64,000 nt of DNA, from positions 62,001 through 126,000 of the forward strand of contig JAIQZQ010000114.1 of assembly GCA_021777105.1 (NCBI GenBank), in the 5' to 3' direction. Position 1 is the first letter of the stretch. The number at the start of each line of letters is the position of its first letter. Position numbers and translations under genes: made by a program. The notes under the pieces were generated by a model. It had not been told where the DNA came from, made no database searches, and saw only the letters and a list, made by a program, of their open reading frames with translations. This stretch comes from Candidatus Anammoxibacter sp. Its GTDB lineage: Bacteria; Planctomycetota; Brocadiia; Brocadiales; Anammoxibacteraceae. Below, one piece after another: positions 55,826-64,000 of this stretch.

Positions 55826-57148
55826 ATGGCTGATATATTAATTGGATTAACGTTTAAGTTTATTGTCGCATGTTTGACAGTAGGATGTGTTTTTGTTTTT
55901 AGATCATGGCAGCAAAACTTTCTCATTAGAAGATTTTGGGTCATGCTTGCAATGGACGCGGTTATTATAGCGTTAATTTCAAGATACCTTGCTCATTTTT
56001 CCGACCCATTAGAACATTTTGCTCAAACAATCCTGCCCACATCGCGGCATTTGTTGTCTTTTTCATTGCTGGTCGCATTGATTTTGTTTCTGATAATACT
56101 CGGGCTTGAGGCAAGAGTAATGTTGCGAAAACACACAATAATAAAAAATTGCGCTTTTGTGGCCGCATTGGCGAGCACAATAATATTTTATAAAAACAGC
56201 GGGATGGACAACGTTAGCATATGGAAGACATTCCATATACCATTCATGATCTATCTGGATATAATGTTCTTTCCAAGTCTTGCGCTGCCAAACAAGACGC
56301 CCGAAATGGATGGCGAGTTTGAGCATAAATTTGTCAACGTTAACGGCATCCGCACCCATTATGTTACAGAAGGCGAAGGCCAACCCGTTATTTTGATTCA
56401 TGGCCTTCCTGAAACATATTATAGCTGGCGCAAGGTTATAAAGCCGCTGGCTGAAAACTTCAAAGTATATTCCATCGACACCATTGGCCACGGTTTCACA
56501 GACAAACCCGCTACCGGATACACGGTTAAAGAGCTTACCGACCATGTGCTAGGCTTTATAGAAGCTCTCAATATGGAAAAACCAGTGGTGGTGGGCCACG
56601 ATTGGGGCGGGTATATAGCCTGGGAGATTGGCGTGTTTCACCCTGAGAGGTTGAAATCCCTGGTTGTAATAAACGCGCCGTTGCACAAAAACAGACACGC
56701 CATTCACCACAGATTATTGCGCATACCCGGAGTGTATGAGTTTATTGGCGTATTTAGCTCAAACAGTTTCCTGGAACGCATCTTCGAATCGTCGTGTTAC
56801 AAGAATCTGGATCAATTTAATTTAAAAGAGTATATATACATAAAAAACCTCTTTAACATCAGAGGCACATACCACGCATCCGCCCAAATATTCCACTCCC
56901 TTTATAGCCAGAGAGAGCACTTGAAAAAAAGGAAAGAACTTGGCGTAAATGTGCCCACACTATATATCTGGGCTGAAAAAGATCCCCGGCAACCACGAGA
57001 ACTTTTTGAAGAAGAAGTCAAACCATATGTCCGCGACCTCACATTCAAATCCGTCCCGGATTCAGGTCACTTTCTACAATCCGAAAAACCGGAGATTCTG
57101 GTCGAGTATTTGAAGGAGTATATTGGCGGGCAATGCGAAAAGGCATGA
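55826..57148 (+). CDS. Membrane-anchored alpha/beta hydrolase, epoxide-hydrolase-like
   Basis: 440 aa. The first 155 residues carry about four hydrophobic helices (VACLTVGCVFVF, VIIALISRYLA, LLSFSLLVALILFLIILGL and others). A soluble alpha/beta hydrolase follows, with oxyanion motif HGLPETYYSW (192-201), nucleophile elbow GHDWGG (Asp259) and final His in DSGHFLQSEKPE. An Asp nucleophile with HGxP is the pattern of epoxide hydrolases and haloalkane dehalogenases. Eight nt after the last acyltransferase gene, so part of that operon. Probably acts at a membrane on a lipid-like product. Confidence 0.82.
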   Translation: MADILIGLTFKFIVACLTVGCVFVFRSWQQNFLIRRFWVMLAMDAVIIALISRYLAHFSDPLEHFAQTILPTSRHLLSFSLLVALILFLIILGLEARVMLRKHTIIKNCAFVAALASTIIFYKNSGMDNVSIWKTFHIPFMIYLDIMFFPSLALPNKTPEMDGEFEHKFVNVNGIRTHYVTEGEGQPVILIHGLPETYYSWRKVIKPLAENFKVYSIDTIGHGFTDKPATGYTVKELTDHVLGFIEALNMEKPVVVGHDWGGYIAWEIGVFHPERLKSLVVINAPLHKNRHAIHHRLLRIPGVYEFIGVFSSNSFLERIFESSCYKNLDQFNLKEYIYIKNLFNIRGTYHASAQIFHSLYSQREHLKKRKELGVNVPTLYIWAEKDPRQPRELFEEEVKPYVRDLTFKSVPDSGHFLQSEKPEILVEYLKEYIGGQCEKA

Positions 57149-57177
57149 TAGTTTGCAAAATCTCAATAATGTTGGCG

Positions 57178-57215
57178 CACGGCATCCTTGCCTGTGTTCA
57201 ATTGATCACAGGCAG
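57178..57215. repeat. Dispersed hairpin repeat, copy 3
   Basis: CACGGCATCCTTGCCTGTG (57179-57196), then CACAGGC-AGGA-GCCTG near 57207-57222. Same unit as at 3749 and 4969. It lies between convergent genes and could end transcription in both directions. Confidence 0.6.
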
Positions 57216-57238
57216 GAGCCTGCTTTCGTGTTGCAATT

Positions 57239-59440
57239 TCAAGAGCTCTTAATAACTTTTTGAAGGGAGTCATTCATCTCATCTATCTTGAACGGTTTGC
57301 TTATAACATCTTTAAACCCATACTCCTTAAAGTTCGCCATTACAGGATCGTTGGAGTAACCGCTGTACACAATAGCCTTTGCTTCCGGCCTTGTATCCAA
57401 CAATATTTTTATAGCATCCTTGCCGCCCAATCCTCCTGGAATTGTCAAATCCATTAAAACAACATCAAAAGGTTTGCCGTCATTTAGAGCGGCATTATAT
57501 TGTTCAATCGCATCATTACCGTCTTTTACGCACACAACTTCATATCCGATTGACGCCAGCATAGAGTTTAACATATCCCTTATCATCTCATCGTCATCCA
57601 TAACCAGTATCTTGCCTGTGCCGGTAATAGATTTCTCTTTTTCCGGCATGTTTGCAGCTACACATTCAGAAGATGCAGGCAAATAAATTGAAAAGATGGA
57701 CCCATTGTCAATTTCCGACTCAACCGTTATCAGCCCGCCATGGTTGTTAATTATAGAATATGACGACGCCAACCCCAAGCCGCTGCCGCCCTGCTTTGTT
57801 GTAAAATACGGATCAAAGATTTTTGACAAATTTAACTGCGATATGCCTACCCCATAGTCTTTAACGGATATCATTACACATCTTCCGGCTTTTAATGAAG
57901 GGATGCCGGCTGAATCCTCCTCGTTTACATTATTAGCTACTATCTCAATAGTCCCACCGCCGGGCATTGCCTGCGAGGCATTTATTATCATATTGTTAAT
58001 TACCTGATTTATTTGCCCCTCGTCCACTTCAACCGCCCAAATATCGCCGCTTATGTAAAACTCGCATCCGACATTTGCCCCCATTAGCGAAAACGCGCTC
58101 ACATCTTTTAACAAACCCTCAACAGGCACAATTTTTTTAACCGGTTTTCCCCCCTTTGAAAAAGTAAGAAGCTGTTGCGTTAAATCTTTCGCTTTCAGAA
58201 TCGCTTTTTCAACATTAACCAGCTTGTTATAAACTTCAGAGCTATCTTTTGACATAATCATTGCAATGTTGGTATTTCCCAAAATAGCGGTCAAAATATT
58301 GTTAAAATCATGCGCAATTCCCCCGGCCAACACACCCACAGACTCAAGCTTTTGCGCTTTTAACATCTCATCCGCAAGCCTCTTTCTATCCCTCTCCAGA
58401 TTAACACGCTCAGTTTCATCCAGCTTTACCCCTATAAAGTTGGTTATTTTGCCTGAGTTGTCCTTAACAGGGCTAATGTATTCGTATTCCCAATAGAGTT
58501 TGCCTTGTTTCGTTTTATTTTGAAACCTTCCATCCCACTCATTGCCTGTGGATATAAGATCCCACATTTTTTTATAAAAATCTTGTGAATGGGCTCCGGA
58601 TTTTAAAAAACTCTGGTTACGGCCCGAAACTTCGCTCAATGTATAACCTGAGCTTCTGGTAAACTGCGGGTTTATGTATTCTATCATGCCCTTATCGTCT
58701 GTAATAACGACGGATACGGGGCTCTGCTCTATAGCCTGCGACAATTTGCGCAAATTTAAAGCGCGCCGATCCTGCTCGTCAACAGCATGCTTTATAGAGC
58801 GAAATGTGTTAATTATTATTAATGACAAGGCTATAACTATTGTCACGATTATGACATACAACTGAATGTGGTGCCCCTTTGAGAGATCTAATATCCTTTT
58901 TTCAAGATTAGCGCGTTCCACCCTGTGCAACCTTTTCAACTGCTCCAGCGACGTTATCAACCCTAAGAATTCATTATTTAGCCCCTCTGACAGTTCAAAA
59001 GTCTTTTCTTCAAATATCTTTTGTTTAGCTTTTAAAACCGCGTATAATCTCACAACATTGCTTTGTGCCATTTCAAATTTCTCGTCTTTAAATGAGCTTT
59101 GCAGAGCCTGAATCTTTCTAATGTTTTCATCCATAATGTAAAATGCGTTTACCAACTCTTTTCTGTTTACAATGAAATCAGGCAAATTTTCATCATTAAC
59201 GTGCGACTCCAAAGGGCAGAGGTAAAACATAACACTGCGAAGACTAAGCTGAATTTCAGAGCAAAATGAAGAAGTTGCGCCGTGATAATCTTCGGAATAA
59301 TTTTCCAAAGTTTCCACGTTAGAGTCCAACCAGACAGCGTACCCCCAGGCGGCGGAAATAATAGAGACAATTATAGCCGCCAGCAAGATCACATTGCGTT
59401 TGATAGTAACGCTCCACATTTTTTCAATATTCGCTTTCAT
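57239..59440 (-). CDS. Hybrid sensor histidine kinase (membrane, PAS, HisKA, HATPase, receiver)
   Basis: 733 aa. Two membrane helices (about 14-33 and 193-211) flank a periplasmic helical sensor. A PAS domain follows (VVITDDKGMIEYINPQFTRSSGY), then HisKA with LAGGIAHDFNNILTAILGN, HATPase with IINASQAMPGGG and GGSGLGLASSY, and a C-terminal receiver with VLMDLTIPGG (Asp acceptor) and SKPF. Only 2 nt downstream of the PhnD-like lipoprotein, so the lipoprotein probably presents its ligand to this kinase. No dedicated output protein is adjacent. Confidence 0.92.
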   Translation of the reverse strand: MKANIEKMWSVTIKRNVILLAAIIVSIISAAWGYAVWLDSNVETLENYSEDYHGATSSFCSEIQLSLRSVMFYLCPLESHVNDENLPDFIVNRKELVNAFYIMDENIRKIQALQSSFKDEKFEMAQSNVVRLYAVLKAKQKIFEEKTFELSEGLNNEFLGLITSLEQLKRLHRVERANLEKRILDLSKGHHIQLYVIIVTIVIALSLIIINTFRSIKHAVDEQDRRALNLRKLSQAIEQSPVSVVITDDKGMIEYINPQFTRSSGYTLSEVSGRNQSFLKSGAHSQDFYKKMWDLISTGNEWDGRFQNKTKQGKLYWEYEYISPVKDNSGKITNFIGVKLDETERVNLERDRKRLADEMLKAQKLESVGVLAGGIAHDFNNILTAILGNTNIAMIMSKDSSEVYNKLVNVEKAILKAKDLTQQLLTFSKGGKPVKKIVPVEGLLKDVSAFSLMGANVGCEFYISGDIWAVEVDEGQINQVINNMIINASQAMPGGGTIEIVANNVNEEDSAGIPSLKAGRCVMISVKDYGVGISQLNLSKIFDPYFTTKQGGSGLGLASSYSIINNHGGLITVESEIDNGSIFSIYLPASSECVAANMPEKEKSITGTGKILVMDDDEMIRDMLNSMLASIGYEVVCVKDGNDAIEQYNAALNDGKPFDVVLMDLTIPGGLGGKDAIKILLDTRPEAKAIVYSGYSNDPVMANFKEYGFKDVISKPFKIDEMNDSLQKVIKSS

Positions 59441-59442
59441 CC

Positions 59443-60324
59443 CTATTCCTCTTTTACATTTTCAAGCAACAACATAGCCTCTTTTAAAAGCGTAAAATCA
59501 GTCTCCCCGGCAGGCACATAGTACTTTGCGTTAAGCTTATCCAAAATATTCCGATGCTCATCATCAGTAATTGAAAGATTAAGAAAAGCGTTTTGAATAC
59601 CCAGAATGATGTATTTATCAAGCCCAGGCTGAATAGCCCAAACATAGTCTGCATAAGGAGGGGTTTCCATTATCACACTAACATCGTCAGTTTTTAATTT
59701 GCCGCTGTTAAACAAGTTTCTTAACACTAAAGAGTTTAAAACCCCCAAATCAACAACACCGTCCCGCGTTAAAAAAGCTGTCTTGTCATGTTTTCCTGAA
59801 TATTGAACTTCGCTAAAAAACTGCTCCGGCTTAAATCCCCACTTTTCAAGGAAATACCTTGGCATTAAATGCCCCGATGTTGACAACCGCGAACCAAAAG
59901 AGAGCCTCATCCCTTTAAAACCGGCAATATCAGAGAGTTTTTTTGCCGGAACCGGCCTGGCAATAAAAGAGCTTGTAAATTCCAGGTCTTCCTTTCGCAT
60001 TACAAGCGGTTTTGCTCCATGCAACTCTTTAGCCTTTAAAAATGTATATCCGCCAAAATAAGCAAGGTCTATTTTCCCGGCTTCAAAATATTTCAGCAAA
60101 TCACTATAATTTTCAGGCACAATAAGTTTAAAAGGAATCTCAACTGTTTTTTCAAGATACCGCATCAAAGGCTTATAACGTAAAATCAATTCCGCTTTTG
60201 CTTGATCAGGCAGCGCCCCTATTGTAATTACTTGCGGTTCATTTTTGTTTTCACGTTTATTACAAGCCATAAAGCCAATCGAACAAACCAACAACAACAC
60301 GCATATTAATCCACATTTACGCAT
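59443..60324 (-). CDS. PhnD/phosphite-type periplasmic binding lipoprotein
   Basis: 293 aa from the ATG at 60324 (GGGGAG upstream; an in-frame GTG lies seven codons earlier). Lipoprotein signal ending GFMAC, then a type II periplasmic-binding fold with VITIGALPDQAKAELILRYKPLMRYLE, DLAYFGGYTFLKA and GMRLSFGSRLSTSGHLMPRYFL, the signature of phosphonate/phosphite-binding PhnD-like proteins. No ABC permease or ATPase gene lies nearby. Its coupling to a histidine kinase points to sensing, not uptake. Confidence 0.87.
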   Translation of the reverse strand: MRKCGLICVLLLVCSIGFMACNKRENKNEPQVITIGALPDQAKAELILRYKPLMRYLEKTVEIPFKLIVPENYSDLLKYFEAGKIDLAYFGGYTFLKAKELHGAKPLVMRKEDLEFTSSFIARPVPAKKLSDIAGFKGMRLSFGSRLSTSGHLMPRYFLEKWGFKPEQFFSEVQYSGKHDKTAFLTRDGVVDLGVLNSLVLRNLFNSGKLKTDDVSVIMETPPYADYVWAIQPGLDKYIILGIQNAFLNLSITDDEHRNILDKLNAKYYVPAGETDFTLLKEAMLLLENVKEE

Positions 60325-60958
60325 CTCCACTCCCCATAAATTCACAAAATCGAAAAATTTATTACACTGATAACCGGCTTCTTAGTTAAAAATGCCATTG
60401 CCCGGCAAAAACCAAAATCTAATAATACAAAAAAAGCGGGAAATTTACAACGATTAGCGCAGACCATTAGCGCATTAATCTGCGAAACCAATTATGCGGC
60501 CATTTATATGCATTACACCATATTTTGAGAAATCGGTATTCACGTATATTTATACTCTTCGTGAACAACTTTACAAATATCCATATTAATATCTGTTTTT
60601 CCTTGTAAATTATAACTTAACGTTGCAATTTACAAGGATGACACCCCGTTTACCTGCAAAAAATTAAAAAGAGGCTTTAAACGCCATGCCTGTTGTCGCT
60701 TTGTAGGGATGAAACGCGGTAAGTAGGAAAGACCACCCTTAATCTAGGAATGAAAACAAGCCCTAACAAACGGCATCATCTCTAAAAAATGTTTGCCCTA
60801 TAAATGAAGGTTGCTACACCGTATAACTCTGCTAAACCGTTACCCGCAATAACATTACGAGCGAAAAATCAATAAAGAAAACCATTTAAAGAAATTTCCC
60901 AATATGCTATATTTCCATATTAGAGAACGGGTAATATGTACTTGAGGATATATATAAT
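60325..60958. other. Gene-free region upstream of the toxin-antitoxin module
   Basis: No gene recognised. A perfect 11-bp inverted repeat CCTTGTAAATT (60601-60611) with AATTTACAAGG (60627-60637) has a 15-nt loop. AATATG/CATATT repeats around 60902-60921, just before the toxin gene, may be its operator. GAGGA lies 10 nt before the ATG at 60959. Confidence 0.5.
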
Positions 60959-61330
60959 ATGCGATATAATAAAAAAACGAAATGGGAGGTACTCTTTCAT
61001 GAAACATTTGAAAGTGAACTTTTGGAATTAGCCGAAGAAGTTAAAACAGGCTTGGCATCAAGCGCAAAAATGTTGCAAGAGTTTGGGCCTCAACTTGGCC
61101 GCCCTCATGTGGACACGTTGCGCGGATCTGATTATACAAATATGAAAGAGCTACGATTTAATGCTAACGATGGTGTATGGCGTGTAGCCTTTGCTTTTGA
61201 CCAGAAAAGAAAAGCTATACTTCTTGTGGCTGGAGATAAATCAGGAGACAACCAAAAACGTTTTTACAAGCAACTAATTAAGAAGGCTGATGAACGATTT
61301 AAGGATTGGATAAAAAATCAAAAAGGATAG
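60959..61330 (+). CDS. HigB-type (Gp49-like) toxin
   Basis: 123 aa, RelE/HigB superfamily, phage Gp49-like branch (DUF891). Visible: LGRPHVDTLRGSDYTNMKELRF, then VWRVAFAFDQKRKAILLVAGDKSG and a Lys-rich C-terminus. Such toxins cleave mRNA at the ribosome. The toxin-first order with an XRE antitoxin 6 nt downstream is diagnostic of the higBA layout. Confidence 0.88.
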   Translation: MRYNKKTKWEVLFHETFESELLELAEEVKTGLASSAKMLQEFGPQLGRPHVDTLRGSDYTNMKELRFNANDGVWRVAFAFDQKRKAILLVAGDKSGDNQKRFYKQLIKKADERFKDWIKNQKG

Positions 61331-61336
61331 TGAAAA

Positions 61337-61648
61337 ATGACGCTAACACTAGATAAATTCATAAGCAACTTACCTAAAAAGCAGCAAAAAGAAATTGACA
61401 AAAAATTTCAAACTATAAAAGCTGAGTATTTGGCTTTGCAAGATTTACGTAAAGCAATGAAATTAACGCAAGAAGAGGTCGCCCACGAATTAAACATGGG
61501 ACAAGGAAATTTATCTCGACTGGAAAAACGTAGCGATTTGATGATTTCAACCCTTAGAAAATACATAGAGGCAATGGGAGGAGAGCTAAATATAGTTGCC
61601 CAGTTCCCCAATCGTCCACCCGTAGAAATCGCCGGCTTCTCGAAATAA
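61337..61648 (+). CDS. HigA-type XRE antitoxin
   Basis: 103 aa. An N-terminal helical region and a central helix-turn-helix (MKLTQEEVAHELNMGQGNLSRLEKR), then STLRKYIEAMGGELNIVAQF, the common tail of HigA-like antitoxins. Binds the toxin and probably its own promoter. Convergent with the second module at 61737. Confidence 0.9.
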   Translation: MTLTLDKFISNLPKKQQKEIDKKFQTIKAEYLALQDLRKAMKLTQEEVAHELNMGQGNLSRLEKRSDLMISTLRKYIEAMGGELNIVAQFPNRPPVEIAGFSK

Positions 61649-61736
61649 ACCAAATTTATCAATATACAAAACTTAAACTATCAATTCTTCACTGAATAGA
61701 AATAGAAACACAAGCGAAAGCGGCGATACCCGTACT

Positions 61737-62075
61737 TCATACAGCCACTTGTATTCTGCCCTCATTTTGGCTTTTTGGTTTTCGCTTAACGCTGACCGTC
61801 ACATTTCGATCAAGCTTTGTGAGCCAATGCATGAGAAGATCAAGGGAGATACTATCAACACCCTTGCCGGTTTTAAGTCTGGAAACCTGCGTTTGATGTG
61901 TGTCTAGCAACTTTGCGGCGGCGGCTTGAGTAAGCCCCCTCCTTTTGATAATATCACGTATCATTATTGCCAGAGAGCTTTTTGCAAGCATTTCGTCCGC
62001 ATCCTCAAAGCCAAGATCGGCAAATACATTCCCGCAACTTTCTGTAATTGTTTCATCTTCAATTTGATTAACCAT
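61737..62075 (-). CDS. XRE-family antitoxin of second module
   Basis: 112 aa from the ATG at 62075, which has AAAGGAGA 7 nt upstream; the frame opens at 62114. Helix-turn-helix in RRGLTQAAAAKLLDTHQTQVSRLKTGKG and the LDLLMHWLTKLDRNVTVSVKRK tail are those of HigA2-like antitoxins. Overlaps the toxin stop by 8 nt. Confidence 0.88.
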   Translation of the reverse strand: MVNQIEDETITESCGNVFADLGFEDADEMLAKSSLAIMIRDIIKRRGLTQAAAAKLLDTHQTQVSRLKTGKGVDSISLDLLMHWLTKLDRNVTVSVKRKPKSQNEGRIQVAV

Positions 62076-62433
62076 CGTTTTGTCTCCTTTTATAGTCTTC
62101 CCGTGCCAGTCCAAACCGTAGCCGGATAAGTTTTATATCCTCCCTTGAAGTCTTAATTCCGCTTTTTGATTTCTTTTTAAAGCAATGCAGAACATAAATT
62201 ATGCCGCCGATATTTGCCACATAAACAGTCCTATAAGTATCGGTATCATAACGATCAACAATTTCCATAACACCTGGCATGCCTTTAAAAGGTTTTGCAT
62301 TAACCGGTTCCCCTCCGCATTGCGCCTCGTCCAGACTAAAACCTACTTCTCGCTTTACCGTTTTTGGAAAACCCTGCAAATCTTTAAGCGATCTACCAAT
62401 AAATCTAAGGGGTTTTCGGATAGGTTTCATCAT
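62068..62433 (-). CDS. RelE/HigB-like toxin (phage Gp49-like) of second module
   Basis: 121 aa. LRFIGRSLKDLQGFPKTVKREVGFSLDEAQCGG, then VMEIVDRYDTDTYRTVYVANIGGIIYVLHCFKKKSKSGIKTS, the conserved core of the Gp49-like/RelE toxins. Gene order toxin-antitoxin with overlap. It is a different subfamily from the toxin at 60959. Confidence 0.88.
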   Translation of the reverse strand: MMKPIRKPLRFIGRSLKDLQGFPKTVKREVGFSLDEAQCGGEPVNAKPFKGMPGVMEIVDRYDTDTYRTVYVANIGGIIYVLHCFKKKSKSGIKTSREDIKLIRLRFGLAREDYKRRQNDG

Positions 62434-62466
62434 AAAGTTTAACTCTCGCGTTTTTAATTATGCGAC

Positions 62467-62511
62467 ATTGCGCATAAAATTACCAGCGTAAAATATGCTA
62501 TATTGCGCATA
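62467..62511 (-). promoter_or_regulatory. Operator-like direct repeats of the second toxin-antitoxin module
   Basis: ATTGCGCATA occurs at 62467-62476 and 62502-62511, 35 bp apart and about 35 nt upstream of the toxin start. A site of this kind is expected for XRE antitoxin autoregulation. Confidence 0.55.
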
Positions 62512-62695
62512 CTTTGAAGTTTTTTTACCTCAGCCACTGAAACCATATCAAAAAATGCGTATGTTTGAGGTGTCATAGCCATCGGCGGCAATAACTTCAG
62601 ATTCAAAGGCTAAACAGTATCAGGTTAAACAGATTAGTAATATTGTTTTGAACGAGAAACTCAAAACAAGAAAAGAGCATAAGTAAATATGCGTC

Positions 62696-63367
62696 TTAAA
62701 CGAGCAATTCAAGTTTCTTCACCCATTCATTAAAATGGGGGCATTTTTCACGAATGGTTTGCACACCAATAGCTTCTGCTATAGTTTTGCCCATAGCGAC
62801 CTTACGATATTTTTTATAACATAAATTTTGCAATCTTTTTGATGGCGCGGTTTCTTGATTATCGTTTATCTCTTCCGGTTCGCCGCATTCACTTAAGATG
62901 CTATCTATTTCCGTTAAGCTTACACCAAGTATATTTGCAAGCTTAGACGCGTCGCTAAATAACATGGCCTCAAATTCATGCATTTCAATATATGGAATAA
63001 ATCGTTTTTCAATATTCTTGTCAGGAAACAACTTTTTAATTTCCAATAAAGTTTTATCTTCCATCTTCTCGGCTTTTTTCGTTGCCGTATCATTACTTTG
63101 AATATCTGAACGCCCCGGCCAATTTGTTTCAATTCTGAAATAATCAAACATGGTTGACACATAAATATCAGACCTCTGTTTCAACAATTTGCCTATGTCG
63201 TTTTTAGCTCTTTCAAATGTCACATTTCCGCCTTTATGACCCGGCTTTCCAATTAAAACCGGATGCAGGAAGATTCCTTTGCAACTCAAATTCGGCCCAA
63301 GCGCCTCACGGATGAATGTCTGTTCAGTCGATCCTTCAACTATAACATAAACTTCAACATTACTCAT
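62696..63367 (-). CDS. DUF4276 (TOPRIM-like) protein
   Basis: 223 aa from the ATG at 63367; longer frames overlap the upstream ATPase gene. Begins VEVYVIVEGSTEQTFIREAL, the conserved Glu strand of DUF4276, then STMFDYFRI and IEMHEFEAMLFSD. TOPRIM-like metal-dependent nuclease fold is the accepted view of the family. Overlaps the ATPase stop by 8 nt, so translation is coupled. AAA plus TOPRIM pairs (OLD-like, AbiL, PARIS, RloAB) act in anti-phage defence; that role here is inference. Confidence 0.85.
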   Translation of the reverse strand: MSNVEVYVIVEGSTEQTFIREALGPNLSCKGIFLHPVLIGKPGHKGGNVTFERAKNDIGKLLKQRSDIYVSTMFDYFRIETNWPGRSDIQSNDTATKKAEKMEDKTLLEIKKLFPDKNIEKRFIPYIEMHEFEAMLFSDASKLANILGVSLTEIDSILSECGEPEEINDNQETAPSKRLQNLCYKKYRKVAMGKTIAEAIGVQTIREKCPHFNEWVKKLELLV

Positions 63368-64000
63368 GAACAGGCCCCCCGGCAATAACATTCTTTCGCC
63401 AGAGATCGCCAAGAGAATACTCATCCAGCCAATGCGCTAATTCCTCCGTATTCAACCTCTTAAATTGTGACTCCCCATTATCACGAACAACAATAATAAT
63501 GTTTTCCGGGTTGAAATAATCAATTAGTGGTGGAGATTGCGTGGATACAATCACCTGCGTTTTTTTTGAAGCCGCTTCTATCAATTCAGCAAGGATCTCA
63601 ATGGCATAAGGATGCAACCCAAGCTCAGGTTCATCAATAATCATTGTCGTGGGAGGCTCAGGTTGTAACAACGCGGTTGCCAAACAAATAAAGCGCAATG
63701 TTCCATCGGAAAATAGATGAGGCCGCATTGGATAATCAGAACCTTTTTGTTTCCAACTCAACCTCACCTTCTCTTCCTTCGAAGGTTTTAAAATAAAATC
63801 ATCAAAAAAAGGAGTTACAAGTCGAATTGTTTCAATTATCTCACTGTAAGATGCAGGCATTTCATCCCGTAATCTTAACAGGAATGGAGCAATGTTTGCC
63901 GCGTCAAAACGTAAAAAATCGCAATCCTCCACTATTTCAGAACGGCGCATTGGAGCATGTTTACCGGTATCATGAAAATGATAAATCCGCCATGAGTTTA
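63360..64000 (-). CDS. AAA_21-type ATPase, partial (N-terminus beyond right edge)
   Basis: C-terminal 213 residues visible; the frame is open through the window edge (…WRIYHFHDTGKHAPMRR upstream of the first Met). Signature of SMC/RecF-like ATPases: LFSDGTLRFICLATALLQP (ABC-type signature), TMIIDEPELGLHPYAIEIL (Walker B) and VIVSTQSPPLIDYF (H/D-loop region). The P-loop lies outside. Forms a coupled pair with DUF4276. Confidence 0.88.
   Translation of the reverse strand, partial: NSWRIYHFHDTGKHAPMRRSEIVEDCDFLRFDAANIAPFLLRLRDEMPASYSEIIETIRLVTPFFDDFILKPSKEEKVRLSWKQKGSDYPMRPHLFSDGTLRFICLATALLQPEPPTTMIIDEPELGLHPYAIEILAELIEAASKKTQVIVSTQSPPLIDYFNPENIIIVVRDNGESQFKRLNTEELAHWLDEYSLGDLWRKNVIAGGPVHE

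Overview
The window looks like the chromosome of an anammox planctomycete (order Brocadiales). The decisive evidence is a complete hydrazine synthase locus on the minus strand at 18.7-26.9 kb: hzsB (beta-propeller), hzsC (MauG-like dihaem) and hzsA (dihaem), preceded by a cysteine-rich secreted protein, a b-type cytochrome, a heptahaem-type cytochrome and a small multihaem cytochrome. The order matches the Kuenenia kuste2854-2861 cluster. hzsB and hzsC are separate genes, unlike the fused form known from Scalindua, which points to a Kuenenia/Brocadia/Jettenia-type lineage. DNA composition is low-to-medium GC with AT-rich intergenic regions.

Layout. 0-5 kb: an edge-truncated receiver-histidine kinase, GDP-mannose 4,6-dehydratase, a Panacea-domain/unknown-protein pair (toxin-antitoxin candidate) with its own promoter and dyad, an RNase Z-like metallo-hydrolase and a decayed Rpn-type nuclease. 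5.5-8.2 kb: a Roc-COR GTPase with a G9 tract at its start. 8.3-9.8 kb: a gene-free stretch holding an IS200/IS605-like non-autonomous element with a hairpin-rich RNA core, a repeat array and strong palindromes. 9.8-18 kb: TPR protein, response regulator, methyltransferase, HtrA protease and an SGNH hydrolase. 18-27 kb: rpiB and the hydrazine synthase operon. 27-41 kb: housekeeping genes (accC/accB, CNB-FHA protein, phosphofructokinase, LPG-synthase-like membrane protein, sodium/solute symporter, zinc-ribbon protein, rpoD, dnaG). 41-46 kb: glycosyltransferase, epimerase and sulfotransferase, then IS1380/IS200 wreckage.

46.5-57.1 kb is the most unusual region. It holds two radical SAM proteins, four tandem paralogues of 424-425 aa with a degenerate HHxxxDG acyltransferase motif, and a membrane-anchored epoxide-hydrolase-like protein, all on the plus strand. 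It looks like an uncharacterised lipid or acyl-conjugate pathway; a link to ladderane or hopanoid lipids is a hypothesis only. 57.2-60.3 kb encodes a PhnD-like lipoprotein paired with a hybrid histidine kinase. 60.9-64 kb is a small defence/addiction island: two convergent HigBA-type modules and a DUF4276/AAA-ATPase pair cut by the window edge.

The hydrazine synthase operon would take electrons from the quinone pool through the cytochrome b and multihaem modules and deliver them to HzsABC in the anammoxosome. Functional names come from motif and family recognition by eye; no database search was run. No tRNA, rRNA or CRISPR array was recognised.
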